DNA of 64,000 nt. It comes from Laburnicola sp. R22_1 (Eukaryota; Ascomycota; Dothideomycetes; Pleosporales; Didymosphaeriaceae). A program made the position numbers and the translations under genes. Shown here piece by piece: positions 42,334 through 54,315 of the stretch. The notes below the pieces were generated by a model, which ran no database searches, was not told the origin of the DNA, and saw only the letters and a list, made by a program, of their open reading frames with translations. Where the stretch lies: positions 930,001-994,000 of the forward strand of contig JACONQ010000015.1 in the NCBI GenBank assembly GCA_014281115.1. The letters are read 5' to 3'. Within the stretch, counting starts at the first letter, position 1; every line of letters starts with the position of its first letter.

Positions 42334-45300
42334 ATGTCTCTATTAACACTTAGGGATCCCACAGTAATCCTGACTAATTACTTAAACTACACACAATAGC
42401 TAAGGCAAATTAATACCTAAGCCTAGTTGTTAAAAGTATGGGATCTTATTAACCTATCCCTTAACAATAAACCGATGGCAGAACTAGTTATGCCAGTCGC
42501 ACCGAATATTAGTGCCTATTAACCAGCTCCCGCTTTCGTTAACAGAAACACTAACAACGCCCGTCCATCGCTACCATCGCACCTATCACCGGCTGGCGAA
42601 AAGGCGTACAAAATCGATACCAATTTCTATAAGAATCAACTTAAAATCTACAAGCTCCTAGATTAAAAGTACGAACAGGAGAAGGAGAACCTAGATAAGC
42701 TGGTTATTCTTATTTAAACCACCACCTCGGCATATTTACAGTCCAATTGCTGCACCCTAGGTGAATTAATTAAATAATGGATTAAGAACCTCATAAAAAT
42801 GGTTAGGGTTAACCAACACAATGAACAAAGAAGAGCAAGGATTAGGTACTAAGACGCTCTCAAACTAATAAGATTAGTCGGTTTATAGTACATCTGGCTC
42901 GCTAAGTACGATTATGTGGCTATAGAAGCTAAGTACAATTGTGTGTTAGAGCTTTAGGAGCTAGACTTAGTTAAACAAGATTTCATAAAAGCGGTTACTA
43001 ATGTCGTATCCTAATGGGTTATGACCTTCCTATAACACAGAAGTAAGGATAAGACCATTAATAGAAAAGAGATAGTGAAACTCTTTTAAAAACAAATAGT
43101 AATGCAGCACCTAATTAAGGGTAAATAAAGGGGCGCGTTTGCTATTGCAGGACTATCTCTCGCTAATAGTGGTGTAACCACCTAGGCCGCAGCTAGGGAC
43201 GCCTAACCTATGGATAAAGCAGCATTACCCAAGCGAGGCAGATCACGCGCCAATAAAGTTAGCCCTAAAGCCAAATCTAAGCAGTCCGTACGAGTCACTA
43301 ACGATGAGCCAACAGTAGTTGGAGGCCAAGAGGGATTAAACCCCAAGTGCCCTGCTTGTGAACAACGCCATAGTCTGAAAGACTGCTTTTACGCATTCCT
43401 TAACAAACAACCTAAATAGTTTAAACTAAAGCCTGCTATAGAGGCGGTTATAATATATAGGTTAGAGAATAACTCTGTGCTTATAGAGCGCATGAGATTT
43501 ATAAAGCGTTAAAAGTCACAGATACTAAAGATTAAATAATTAAAGACCCCTACTCCAACTCGAATTACTAAAATTACTAATAATAAATAACTAGATAGTA
43601 GATAGATTACTATCCTCTTAGCGAGCTTTAATGCTATTGTAGCCTCCTACTACTTAGACCTAAACACATACCCACTACGTAACTCCGCGATTCTTAATTC
43701 TAGCACAACCTGCTATATTTTTAATGACATTAATTGCTTTGTCTTATAGCAACCACTATTGCTAGGAGACTTCGTATGGGCGGGATTATCATAAGCATAG
43801 ATAAGGGGATATAGGAGTGTCCATCTTTACGTTAAGAGTAAGGAGGGAAATTGCTTAGTAAGGTTAGACAACGTTGCCTACTATCCTAGTCTACTTTATA
43901 ACCTAGTGTCCTTCTAATTACTCTAAAGGCAAGGCCTCTAGTAGGACACTAAGTTAGACCTAACAACAATTAGGAGACAAGACAATACAATCCTGGCCAA
44001 ACTCTAAGAAATCTACGATTAATAGGTACTAGAGTTTATACCAACATCAAAATTAACTTGTACCACGATTAATAGTACGTACGCTACACACAAATTTACC
44101 TCGCGCACCGCACAACGAGCGCAGAAGGTGAACGCTATCACATGGCACAAACGACTAGGCCACCCAGGCCCTCAGGCACTGGAGCACACAGTGAATCACA
44201 GTAAAGGGGTACGTATTAAAGGGTTGACCATGGTCCAATGCGACGCTTGCGGCAGATCAAAGCTTAGGCAACAAATTATACGTTAGGCTAGACAAATTAA
44301 TAATGGCCTAGGAGAGAGAGTCGCTATAGACTTTCACAACTTTAAAGACAAGAGCTCAACTAGCGAAAAGAGTATGATGCTTATCTCTAATTATTTCTTA
44401 GGCATAGCTTAGGACTTCTACCTTAAAGACAATCAACTAGCACGAACAATTATTAAGCTGCTAAAGGAATTTGTACTATTTATGAAAGTACAGTTTAAGG
44501 TAACTATAAAAGTTATCGAATCTAATAATAAGATTTTCTTAGTTAAACAAGACGTTTACAGGTAGTGTGTTAATAAAGGGGTTGTTATTAAGCCTTTAGC
44601 ACCTAATACCTAAGCTCAAAATAGAGGGGCTAAACGCTTAGGGGGTGTAATTAAGGAAAAGAGCCGTGCAATGCGACTTGACGCCAACCTCCCCTGGACA
44701 CTATGGCTAGAGATTACACGAGCGGCCGTATACCTATATAATCAAACGCCAAACTACGCCAATTAATGGCAATCACCACACGAAGTATTTTTTACAACAG
44801 TTGTCTACTAAAACGGCATCGTCACCTAACTAAAGAAACTAAATTAGGCTTACCTTAGAGCCTATAGCTATAAAGCTTTTGCCTTAACTAATAATATAAA
44901 ACGCGGCAAGAGCAAGCTCTAAAGGCTCGACCTAAAGGCATAGGTTAGTTACCTAGTAGGCTATTAATTAACAAACATCTAGAGAGTATAGATACCTCTA
45001 CTTAACAAAGTTATTAGTACACGCGACGTTATCTTTAACGAAAATTAAGTGTTCTTAGGTAAACAAAAAGACCTATTAGACAACCTTATGCATAGCACTA
45101 CTAAAGAGATTGCTGCATAGACCTAAATAGTAGAGCTATCGCCCTTACTACTAGAACATAAAAATACAGAGTCTTTCTATAAGGATAAGTTAATTATTAA
45201 CTCTCACAAGGAGGACAAGGGTACTCCAGGGTACTATTAAGGGAGGAAGATTAATTACACCTACCCAACACCACCAGAGACACCTCCGCCTGTCGCACTG

Positions 45301-47127
45301 CTTGCCTAATTAATAGTGAGTTTCGAACAGAACCAAATTAAAAAATTACCTATAGGAACACTATAGCCAGATTAACGCGCTATGCTATAGGCAGCCGCCT
45401 TCTTTGTAGGTACACTCGCAGGAAGTAGAGGCAAATATAAGGGGAAGCTACCTAATAAAGCTTAATTTAATCGCATGCTTGCAGTAGGTAAGAAACCCTA
45501 TTAAAGTTAACTACTAGAACCTCTATTATGCAGAACCTAGATAGATAATTATCTGTTATTCGAAATGTGGAAGGATGCCGAGCGATCCTATCTACAAAGT
45601 TACAAAGAAATAAGGTCTTGGAGCGAGGTGCCCGCAGCCTTAGTGCGATCACGCGGTCACTAGATTCTTAACTGTATGTGGGTATATACCTACAAACTTA
45701 ATAAACATTACAGATTATAGAAGTGCAAGGCAAGGCTAGTAGTGCGCGGAGATTAACAACGCCATCTTACTACACAGGATATCTATGCCGCAACACTCGC
45801 AGGTAGATTATTTCGCCTGCTTATGTTAATAGCGGCTTGGATTAACCTAGAGCTAAGCCAGTACGATGTTACTAACGCCTTCGTCCACGCGAACCTGGAC
45901 AGAGAAATCTATATGCGGATGCCCTAAGGTTATACCTAAAGAGGCACTATCCTATAGTTGCACAAGGCACTGTATGGCTTACGCATCTCACCACTACTAT
46001 GGCAGAGAGAATTCACTAGTGCGCTTAAGGATCTTGGTTTTACTATAGTCCCGCACGAACCTTACTATATAATTAAAGATAGCATTATTATCTTCTTCTA
46101 TGTAGACGACCTTATTGTCGCATACTTAAAAGATTAAAAGCACGCTACTAATATAGTAATAAAAAAGATAGGTATAAAGTTTACCCTGACTAGTGGTAAC
46201 GATCTACAGTGGTTCCTCGGCATTGAAGTTGTTAGAGACCGTGCTAATAGACAACTCTAGTTATTATAGAGGTCCTATATGGACAAGATTAGTTGTCTAA
46301 TCGACTAACGCGACCTTAAACACGATACCCTAATGTTAGCAGTTAAACTGTTACCTTAAGAAGGACTCGCCATAATAGCAGAGATCAATTGGTACTAGCG
46401 GAAGGTGGGATTAATTCTCTACGCTGCAGTAACCACGCGCTTGGACATAGCTTTTGCAAGCTCCCAATTATCGCGCTTCCTTTTAAACCCCAGCGACGAC
46501 CATTACAACGCTGCCGACCGCGTACTGCTATACCTATTATTCACCCGATCACTAGGGCTACAATTTGGAGGAGCAGACACTTACGAGGTTGCGAGCGACG
46601 CGTTGTTTGCAGACAACACCCTTGATAGAAAGAGCTTATAGGGGTACATTATTAAATTGTTTGGTGGCCTTGTCGCCTGGAAGGCAAACAAACAAGACAC
46701 TATCACTACTTTAATAACTAAAGCTAAGTTGCTAGCACTTTTACAAGTTGCAAAAGAGGCACTGTTTATAGCTTAGTTAATTAATAAACTTAAGATTAAA
46801 CTGTCGCTATTAACAATTACTATCAATTGCGACAACTAACAAACTATTCGACTTATTACTAAGGAAATTGCCAAATTGCAAACTAAGCTTAGGCATGTTA
46901 ATATACACAATCATTGGCTTTAATAAGAAGTAGTACGTGGAGCTATTAAAGTCTAGTACTAGCAATTAGAAGAAATGGCAGCAGATGGTCTTACAAAAGC
47001 TCTGCCAGCCGCCACATGGACTAAGTTCTTAAATTAACTAGGACTTAAAGACGTCAGGGGAAGGATTACTAACCAAGAGGCCGACCTTAACAAGTTAAAA
47101 GACAGGATAGAAGCTTTTGAACTATAA
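42334..47127 (+). pseudogene. Copia-5 gag-pol, RIPped in a single frame
   Basis: The frame runs from ATG 42334 (MSLLTLRDPTVILTNYLNY) to TAA 47125-47127 with no apparent frameshift; damage is by nonsense codons. Gag has a zinc knuckle CPACEQRHSLKDC (CX2CX3HX4C) in the open stretch 43210-43419. Pol has HKRLGHPGPQALEH, CDACGRSK, an AIDFHNF integrase block (Asp intact), ESNNKIF (Asn at the second Asp position) and LYGLRISPLLW. YVDD is intact at 46099-46110. TRLDIAFASSQLSRFLLNP and ASDALFADNTLDRKSL belong to RNase H. It is the closest relative of Copia-2 here and inactive. Confidence 0.88.
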
Positions 47128-47192
47128 GCAATAGTACAACTGCGTAAGAGATAGTTTAGCTTGGCCCTCTGAGGATCCAAGCTGAGGGGGTG

Positions 47193-47510
47193 TGTTAGAT
47201 ATTAGGTCACTGGAAATCACTGTGATTTCACTGTGAAATCCAGTAGTTACGTGCGTCCGATTACATAGTCTCCTTATGACGATAGTTAGTGTAACTTAGA
47301 GTGATTTCACTGTGAGATCACTGTGAAATACACAAAGGAGACTGGCGTACTACTATTACACTACTCCGCACTATTACTAGTGCGTCTTAGCGCTAGATAG
47401 ATATTGCGTACGATAGCTGAGCTTCTCTGACAGAGATCACTCGACAATCAATTTATTATTAAATCCATCACTTTCATCTCATCTTATTAAAGATACTTAC
47501 GTATCTGACA
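47193..47510 (+). repeat. Copia-5 3' LTR
   Basis: 318 bp, beginning TGTTAGATATT. It keeps the less mutated version of a 17-bp palindrome, gatttcactgtgaaatc. Confidence 0.95.
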
Positions 47511-47515
47511 ACTTT

Positions 47516-50500
47516 AACTCTACTAGTTCTTATTTTTAAGCTTCTTTTGTAAGGTCTCTACGTTCCCTTATTATTATAGTATAATAGCCTAACCTAATTT
47601 TTTCTTATCTAGGTACTAGAGAAGTGCTTTGCACTCTAGAATCTAAAGTTATAAGACTAGCTAATAGGGCCTAAATAGCTAGATCTAGGTGTTGTTATAG
47701 AGACTAATATTAAGAGGCCTCTTTAATAACTCTACTTAGAATACAAAATTACTAAATTTCTAGAAATTATTTTTAACTTTGCATAGCCAATTCTTTATAT
47801 ACTCTTAGAACTCTACTACTACTATACTACTCTATATAGAAGTAGTATACTTAGAGCGCTAGAATAGTGTTATAATACTAGATATAATAAATAAAGCACT
47901 AGATTTAAAAGACGTTCTATAGTCGTGTATTAAAGAAAAAGACTTTTTAGGCTTTGCTAATATTAGAAAAGACTTTATACACTTTTGCGTATAGTAAACT
48001 ATAGTTATAACTCTACTCTTTACTATAGCTTTTTACTAGTTAAGAGATAATATATAACTTAGTCATACTAGATGCTAAATAGTAGACTATTTATTAACTA
48101 CTATTAATAATAATATCGTGTAGAATATTTATAATAAGATTATATTTCTATTATATATATTTTGTTACTACTACTATATGCTAGATACTATATTTTAGTG
48201 CCTTTTATTTTACTTCTCTCTATATATAGTATAGACTCGACCTTAGTTAAAAAAATTTATAATAATAATCTTTATTATAAATAAGTATAGTAGATATTTT
48301 ATATATATAAAAGAGTGCGTCTTATTAGTTCTTCTAGAAAAAAATATCCTCTAAAAGATCTTAAGAATAATTATATAGGGGAAATAATAAATTATTCTAT
48401 ATGCCTCTACGATATAATATATATCTATAATAAGGTCGCTAAGTTTACTACTATGTTACTAACTATAAAGTAAGTTAAGAATAAGTATATGCGTTAAAAT
48501 ATCTACCTACGGTAGAACAACAAAGGCTTTTATCTCAAATAATATAACAAAAAAAGCAAAGCCCCCTTCTTAGTAAATAAAAAGAGCGTAAAAGGTGGTT
48601 ACACAAAAAAGAATAAGTATAATAGCTATAAGAAGAAGTACAAAATTTAGTTAGAGTTTCTTTATTAATTAGGCTTCTTATATAAAGATAGGAAGGTTAT
48701 TACTAATAGGCCTATACTTAACACGTACTTTACTACCTATAAAGAGGCTAGAAAGCATAAAAGGTAACCTCTAGATTTTCTTAAGCTATATAAGAAATTA
48801 TTTAAAGGCTATTTTACCACTAGTAAGGATACTACTATAATTAATAACTTTTTTAAATTATAGTTAGAGCTGGTAGTGTTAATTAAGAATAACTTTTTAA
48901 TAGAGGTATTAGGTAGTAACGCTATAGGTGTTTATTATAAACGCGTAGGTAGTAGATTACTTAAGGTCCTAAAGAAGTAGCAAAAAAATAAAATAATATT
49001 AGATAACTATATAGGCAAAAGAATAAACTATTTAATATTAGTAATTTTAGAGCTTATTATAGTTAACTCTAGGGACTATTAGTAAAAGACTATTATACTA
49101 TTTATAGATACTTACTAGCTACTAAACAAGTAACTTAAGTACTCTATTCTTATAGAATTTAAATATAAGTTTATTACTAAAATCTTTTTTAATATAAAAC
49201 TACGTAGCATGTAAAAGGTCTACATAAAACACTACTATAATACTATACTTAACTCTAGCGCTTTTAATTATAAGAAGACCTAGTAGAGTAAGTTATAGAC
49301 AAAGGTCGAGTCGTTTTAGTAGGCAGGGGATAGAAATTTAAGAGTTAAAATTAACAAAAACAGCCCTTTAACTCTATACTAAGACTAATAATAGTGGCTT
49401 ATATATATACCCTACGTAGATTTTTATCTTAGATTTATTATTCTTTTAGTTATATAAAGTATTTTTTAATAGATTTTAGTTCTACTAAAACTATAGTTTG
49501 CGTATAAAATTTATAATTTTAGTAAATATTACTCTAAATTCTAATAATTGCAAATACATTCTTATAAATATTATAACGCCTGCCTAATAACTAACACTAG
49601 TATAGTTTATTAATTTTTTAATACTAAACTTTTACCTACTAACTTCCCTACCTCTTTTTCTATCTATTTAATTACTTACCTACCTATAACTCTATAAGTA
49701 ATTATATACTACTTTTATATATTTTCTACTATTCTAGCTTACCTAGTATTAAAATTCTTATCTATTTTATCGTCGTGCTATAGGTGCTCTAAGCTCTTAT
49801 CCTTATACTTTTTTATTTTCTTAAGATTCTTATTAATTTATATACTAAATTAATAAGATTATAGATAATAGCTAGAGTGTATATAAGCTTAACCTAAGTC
49901 TTAATATTAAACTTATGCGGTCTCTTAAAAATACGCTAGCGTCTTTTAAAAACACTAAAATAATACTCTATACTATTTCTTAGACTTAAATAGTAATACT
50001 TAAATAAATTCTATAGCGTCTCTAGGGTTATACCTACTTTATAATTTGTTTAGAAATAGTATTATATAGTATAATATAGTACTATTATATTATTACTATT
50101 AATATACCTAGTGTTAGTAATAAAGTACTTACTTAGAAGGGCTGTAAAGTCTTTATCTTAAGCGCTTTTTAGCATCTTGCTATTGTGTATGCTACCTTAC
50201 TATCTAGGTAAAATTTATATAAAATTTATATTAATGTTAATAATATTTAGCACGTTTTATAAGAGATTTTTATAGTAATTTTAATATTTTTTTAGGAGTC
50301 TACTAGTATATAGATAGTAATCTAGATACTATCTAAAGTTCTAATATAGTCTTTAAAAATAGCTATTTTTTTAAATTATTTTTATTTTCTCTAACACCTT
50401 ATATATATTCTTAGAGAGCTTAATAATATTTTTATATAGTTAAAATAAGGCGTTGAGAACCTTATAAAAATAGCTATAGTTATGAGCTAAATTTATCCTT

Positions 50501-51080
50501 ACTACTAGTTTACTTACTAACTTATTATTATTATTAAATAGCCTACTTTATATATAGTATTACGCTATAACGCCCTATTACTATAAAAAAATAAGGACTC
50601 TCTCCTCTATATAGATTTTACTATTACTAATAAGCCTATAGAATTATATATACTTAATAAGTGTATTCTATACTACTATTTAAAATTACGTCTTCTTAAA
50701 TAGCTAATTTAGAATAATAAGGTAGTTTTATAGCTAAAGCTCTCCTATTTTCTAATAATTTAAATAAAATCTAACGTCTATAGGCCTGTACTTATTATTC
50801 TGCTAGCTAGCTAAAATAGCTATAATACTACTTAGGGCACTTAATATAGCTATTACTATACGTTTACTTAAGTAATTTAATATAGGTATATATAATACTA
50901 TTAAGTTCTTTAGTATAGCTATAAATATTTACAAAGTCTATAGCATTACTAGAGCTCTATTTAGCCTAAAAAGAAAGAAACTAGACCTTTTTACATCTAG
51001 TAAGGATATTTTATTACTAAGCTTTAGTATATAAAACAGCATCTAATATATCTTTAAAATAGCGTTTCAAAAATAAATAT
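47516..51080. other. RIPped AT-rich block, nothing identified
   Basis: About 3.5 kb of TA-rich sequence. A Lys/Tyr-rich plus-strand stretch near 48470-48980 looks like a degraded ORF, but I could not match it to any family and found no LTR or TIR pair. The composition changes sharply at about 51080 to normal GC. Confidence 0.5.
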
Positions 51081-52172
51081 AGCTCTGTTTACGAATTCGT
51101 TTTGCTAAGTAATCAAACTAGAGGCAAAACGGAGCACCATACCGGAGGAACCAAACAGGCCCTAATTATGTGGCGTACGGCTACGCTTCCAGTTCGGCCA
51201 AAAACGTTCTGTGGCGTGCGGAGAACTCCGATTGTCTGCGCATCTAACGCGGGTAAAGACTCATTGTCCATCAGCTGTCTCTCTAGCGTGCACTCAGTAA
51301 GTCATAGGTCTAAATGGGGTCCAATAGATATTCCCATTTGGTCTAACAGATGATGGGTTCTGGAGCCTACCGAAAACTACAATAAAACAATCCTGCCTAC
51401 CAAGCAAAAAATGACGCTGGGCAACAGCCGCGGCGGGGGGAAAGAGTGGGTTGGGGAGGGTGTACCAGTACATTCAGAAACAGCGCTGCGCGCATTGGCC
51501 CAGGCTAGGTTTTCTTCATCGGCCCAACCGATCTGTCGTTCGGGTCCGGTACCGTGGAACAGGCTTACTTACGCCAGCGTTATTCCGGGGAGGCGGAGGG
51601 AGAGGCGTTAGATGCGTACAATATGTGGTGGAGAGCATGGACAAAGCACGACCGCAAAGCCCTCGTTAGTGGCGCAATACGATCGGTCGATGCCCAGCGA
51701 TTTTAACATGAGGACTACATCACTGGCAGTTTTAGCCGCGTTTAAAGTATAATTATACAATACTCTCGCTCACCCAAAGCTTGTGGAAAAGCCTTTTACG
51801 AAGAAGGGCCAATAGGAGATAGCACGAAGGCAGACGGAGACAGGGATGGGCTAGTATGATGCGAGAGAGGCTGAGGTACATGTATCCCGTCGCAACCTAA
51901 CAATAAAACGTTAAAGTTCCTTTATATTTTTGCTGTACATTCTTTTGCCAGCGAACGCTAGGGTTAAGCTTGTTGGACGGCCGGCAAATTCCGCCTGCAT
52001 AAAGTTCCTCGCAGCCGGAATCTGGCCCAACTTCCCCCTGCTTGCATGTGGATTCGATAAGTTATAAAGGAAACACTCTCCAGGATTCTCGTCCAGCAAG
52101 TTATCGCCTTCGACTCACGAATTCGACATTTCTTATCCTACGAACACCTAGTCCAAAGCATCTGGATCAGCT
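51081..52172 (+). promoter_or_regulatory. Non-RIPped upstream region of the membrane-protein gene
   Basis: GC-balanced sequence with no RIP signature. Short open frames at 51411-51669 have no recognised similarity and I leave them uncalled. A TATA-like tataaag at 52063-52069 lies about 105 bp before the ATG at 52173, preceded by a CT-rich stretch containing ccccct (52034-52039). Those are plausible core promoter elements, not proven ones. Confidence 0.4.
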
Positions 52173-53598
52173 ATGGCCGTTACTATAACTAGTCGCAACA
52201 GCCCCAGTGGCGAAGCAACTCTTGCCATATCATCGATTCTCATCGCAATCAGTGCCGCCATGATTCTAGCACGTCTCTACCTCCGCTTCTGGATCAACCG
52301 TCAGAAACTTTTCCCCGGCGATGTGCTTATCTGCCTGGCGTGGTGCGCGACCGTTGTGTGTGTATCTTTCAACGTGGTCTTTTACCAGATGAACGTCCTC
52401 CACAAAGATGTAGATCCCTTTCTTTCCGGATATAAAGGCGACAAGAAGTCGTTGCAGAGAGCACTCAAGGTACGGAGACACCTTCAACTGACCGGGCTCG
52501 ACTTTGAGGAATATGGTCTAATCTTCGTCACAGTACTTTTGGGCTGTCAACATCCCATTTTTCACTGGGTTCTATCTTTCCAAGGCAGCACTTTTAGCCT
52601 TCTACTGGCAGGTCATCCCAGAAATCCTCAAAACCAGTAGACGTTTGTTATACGGCACCGCCGTTTATTGCGCCTTTGCATACACCACGTCCATGCTGCT
52701 CAACTTCTTCTTGTGTTTTCCATTAGAACGAAACTGGTACGTCCTCGCTCGAAGTGTTGCCATGACTTCAGATAGATGGGCCTCATTAACATTCCAAAGG
52801 GTGCTCGGTCCGACCACTTGCATCTACGAACCAGGCACAGTTTTCAAGTCAGCGTGGGCATTAAACATGTTCGGTGATTTGCTTAGTGAGTCTTCACGCA
52901 CTTTTACTTTATGGTATCGCTTGCAATATTGATAATCTGACATATATCATCCAGTCTTTGCCCTTCCTTTTACCTTCCTTTACATACTCAATATCAGAGG
53001 AGCCGTCCGGATAGGAGTGTATTGTACATTTGGCCTCGGAATTATCAACATGGCATTCACGTTGGCACGTTTCTTGTCCATCAGACTTTCTCCACGTAAT
53101 GGCAAGGGTACTATATCAGTTACAATCATCGGTATGTGCTATTATCAATGAATTTTCCCCCGTATGAGCCGTGGGACTACAGCGCCCCCAACACTCCCTG
53201 AACTTACAGCAAATGCACCAGTGGCTAATATGTTTGGCTCTGTACAAGTAATTTGGAGCTCTCTCGATGTGTCTATCGGCGTGATCATCGCAAACCTCCC
53301 GACCCTTGCACCGTACCTTCGGATGATGCGTAACCGGAAATCCGAACCAGCCCCAGGGGCATGTATCAATGAGCCGGTGCGTAAGGACACCTTGGACAAA
53401 TACAAAGGTTGGCCATTAGAAGAGTCAGGGACATCCGCATTGCAGAACTCCGAGTGGGCGAGGGATGGTGGAAAGAGAATTTTGCAGGGTTCATTGGAGG
53501 ATGTGGGAATTATCACCACTACAAGAGGTTTGGATTCGCGAAGTGGAGAAGTCTGGAACGGCATAGAAATGTCCGATGCCGGCGCTCGAGCGCCTTGA
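52173..53598 (+). CDS. Seven-helix fungal rhodopsin/SAT4-like membrane protein, five exons
   Basis: Exons are 52173-52469, 52534-52736, 52800-52885, 52955-53131 and 53249-53598. All four introns are GT...AG (gtacgg, gtacgt, gtgagt, gtatgt) and their phases agree, giving 370 residues. Seven hydrophobic segments are visible: near ILIAISAAMILARLYL, GDVLICLAWCATVVCVSF, IPFFTGFYLSKAALLAFYW, FAYTTSMLLNFFLCF, ALNMFGDLLIFALPFTFLY, YCTFGLGIINMAFTLARFL and SLDVSIGVIIANLPTLAPYL. This matches the fungal rhodopsin-domain (SAT4-like) integral membrane family, whose biochemical role is mostly unknown. The C-terminal 90 residues are hydrophilic and presumably cytosolic. No RIP damage is seen. It is the only clearly functional host gene in the window. 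Confidence 0.85.
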
Positions 53599-53949
53599 AA
53601 TTGAGAGTGAGGCAGAATGGTCGGCTTGAGGTGGAAGACTGTGCTTAACGACGATGATCGGTACCTTGCTCTATAAACGCTTTTGATTAATACGAGGTTT
53701 TTTCTGTTCTCCATCATCGTCTGTGACAGTTTTGTGGAGTCGCTACTACCTAGTATTATCTGACCCATCTGAGATATCTAATTACAGATTGTTTCGTTTG
53801 CTGCAGCGAGGTTAACTCTGGCTTGATGAGTGCCCAGGGAACCACACCTAGCCGAAAACCCTCCACTTTGCAGGGATAGACGAATCAACTGTGGATGAAT
53901 TGTCTCTGTTGTCTCAATGATGAGTATGTTTCGTTCGACTTCTCCATTC
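53599..53949. other. Intergenic, 3' flank of the membrane-protein gene
   Basis: Normal-composition sequence with no supported gene. The long minus-strand frame 53145-53768 overlaps the spliced gene and is a shadow. Confidence 0.5.
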
Positions 53950-54313
53950 TCAGAAGAAAATCATAGCATTTGGTTGAATCACCAGGCGCTTGGCATACCC
54001 GCAATGTCTGACGCCCACCCACTCTATTCGAGCATCTGGCTGCCGCTCGGTATGTGACTCGGTCATGATGTGCTCGGGAAGCGCGAGGATGTAGTAGGGT
54101 TTAAGCGGGTCTTTTGCTCGGTCAGCGGAGGGATCAATGGCGAGTCTGCAGGGCTCGAGGGCGACGTGATAGATGTTGCGGAAGCTACCGAAGTACGCGC
54201 CGTCAGCTATTAGAGCGGATCTCGACGTTGACGGCTGTGTCGGAAGCTGATTGCAGTTTCGTCGTTTCGATGCCGGACGGGTTCGTTGACTTCAAACAAG
54301 CGCTAACGTGATT
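53950..54313 (-). pseudogene. Remnant of a host gene, truncated by Pogo-7
   Basis: Read leftwards from about 54220, the minus strand has an 80-90-codon coding-like stretch (ADGAYFGSFRNIYHVALEP, YYILALPEHIMTE, ARIEWVGVRHCGYAKRLV) ending at TGA 53950-53952. Upstream, a second coding-like stretch (LFEVNEPVRHRNDETA) is in another frame, so at least one frameshift lies near 54215-54260. Pogo-7 inserted at TA 54314-54315 cuts the 5' side. I do not recognise the family. It could also be a 3' exon of a gene with an unseen intron, but the TA insertion makes loss likely. Confidence 0.45.
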
Positions 54314-54315
54314 TA

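Larger units (their letters stand above)
41980..47510 (+). mobile_element. Copia-5: Ty1/copia LTR retrotransposon
   Basis: The 318-bp LTRs are 41980-42297 and 47193-47510, with target duplication acttt (41975-41979 and 47511-47515). The primer-binding site attaagagtcttattg and the polypurine tract gctgagggggtg place it with Copia-1 and Copia-2. By eye the LTRs differ by about 16 transitions and one transversion. Confidence 0.95.

Noticed and set aside
51411..51669. Two short plus-strand ORFs upstream of the membrane-protein gene
   Set aside because: They overlap in different frames, have no recognisable motif and sit in a probable promoter region.
53145..53768. 207-codon minus-strand ORF
   Set aside because: It overlaps exons and an intron of the spliced membrane-protein gene, whose splice sites and hydrophobic pattern are convincing; this is a shadow frame.
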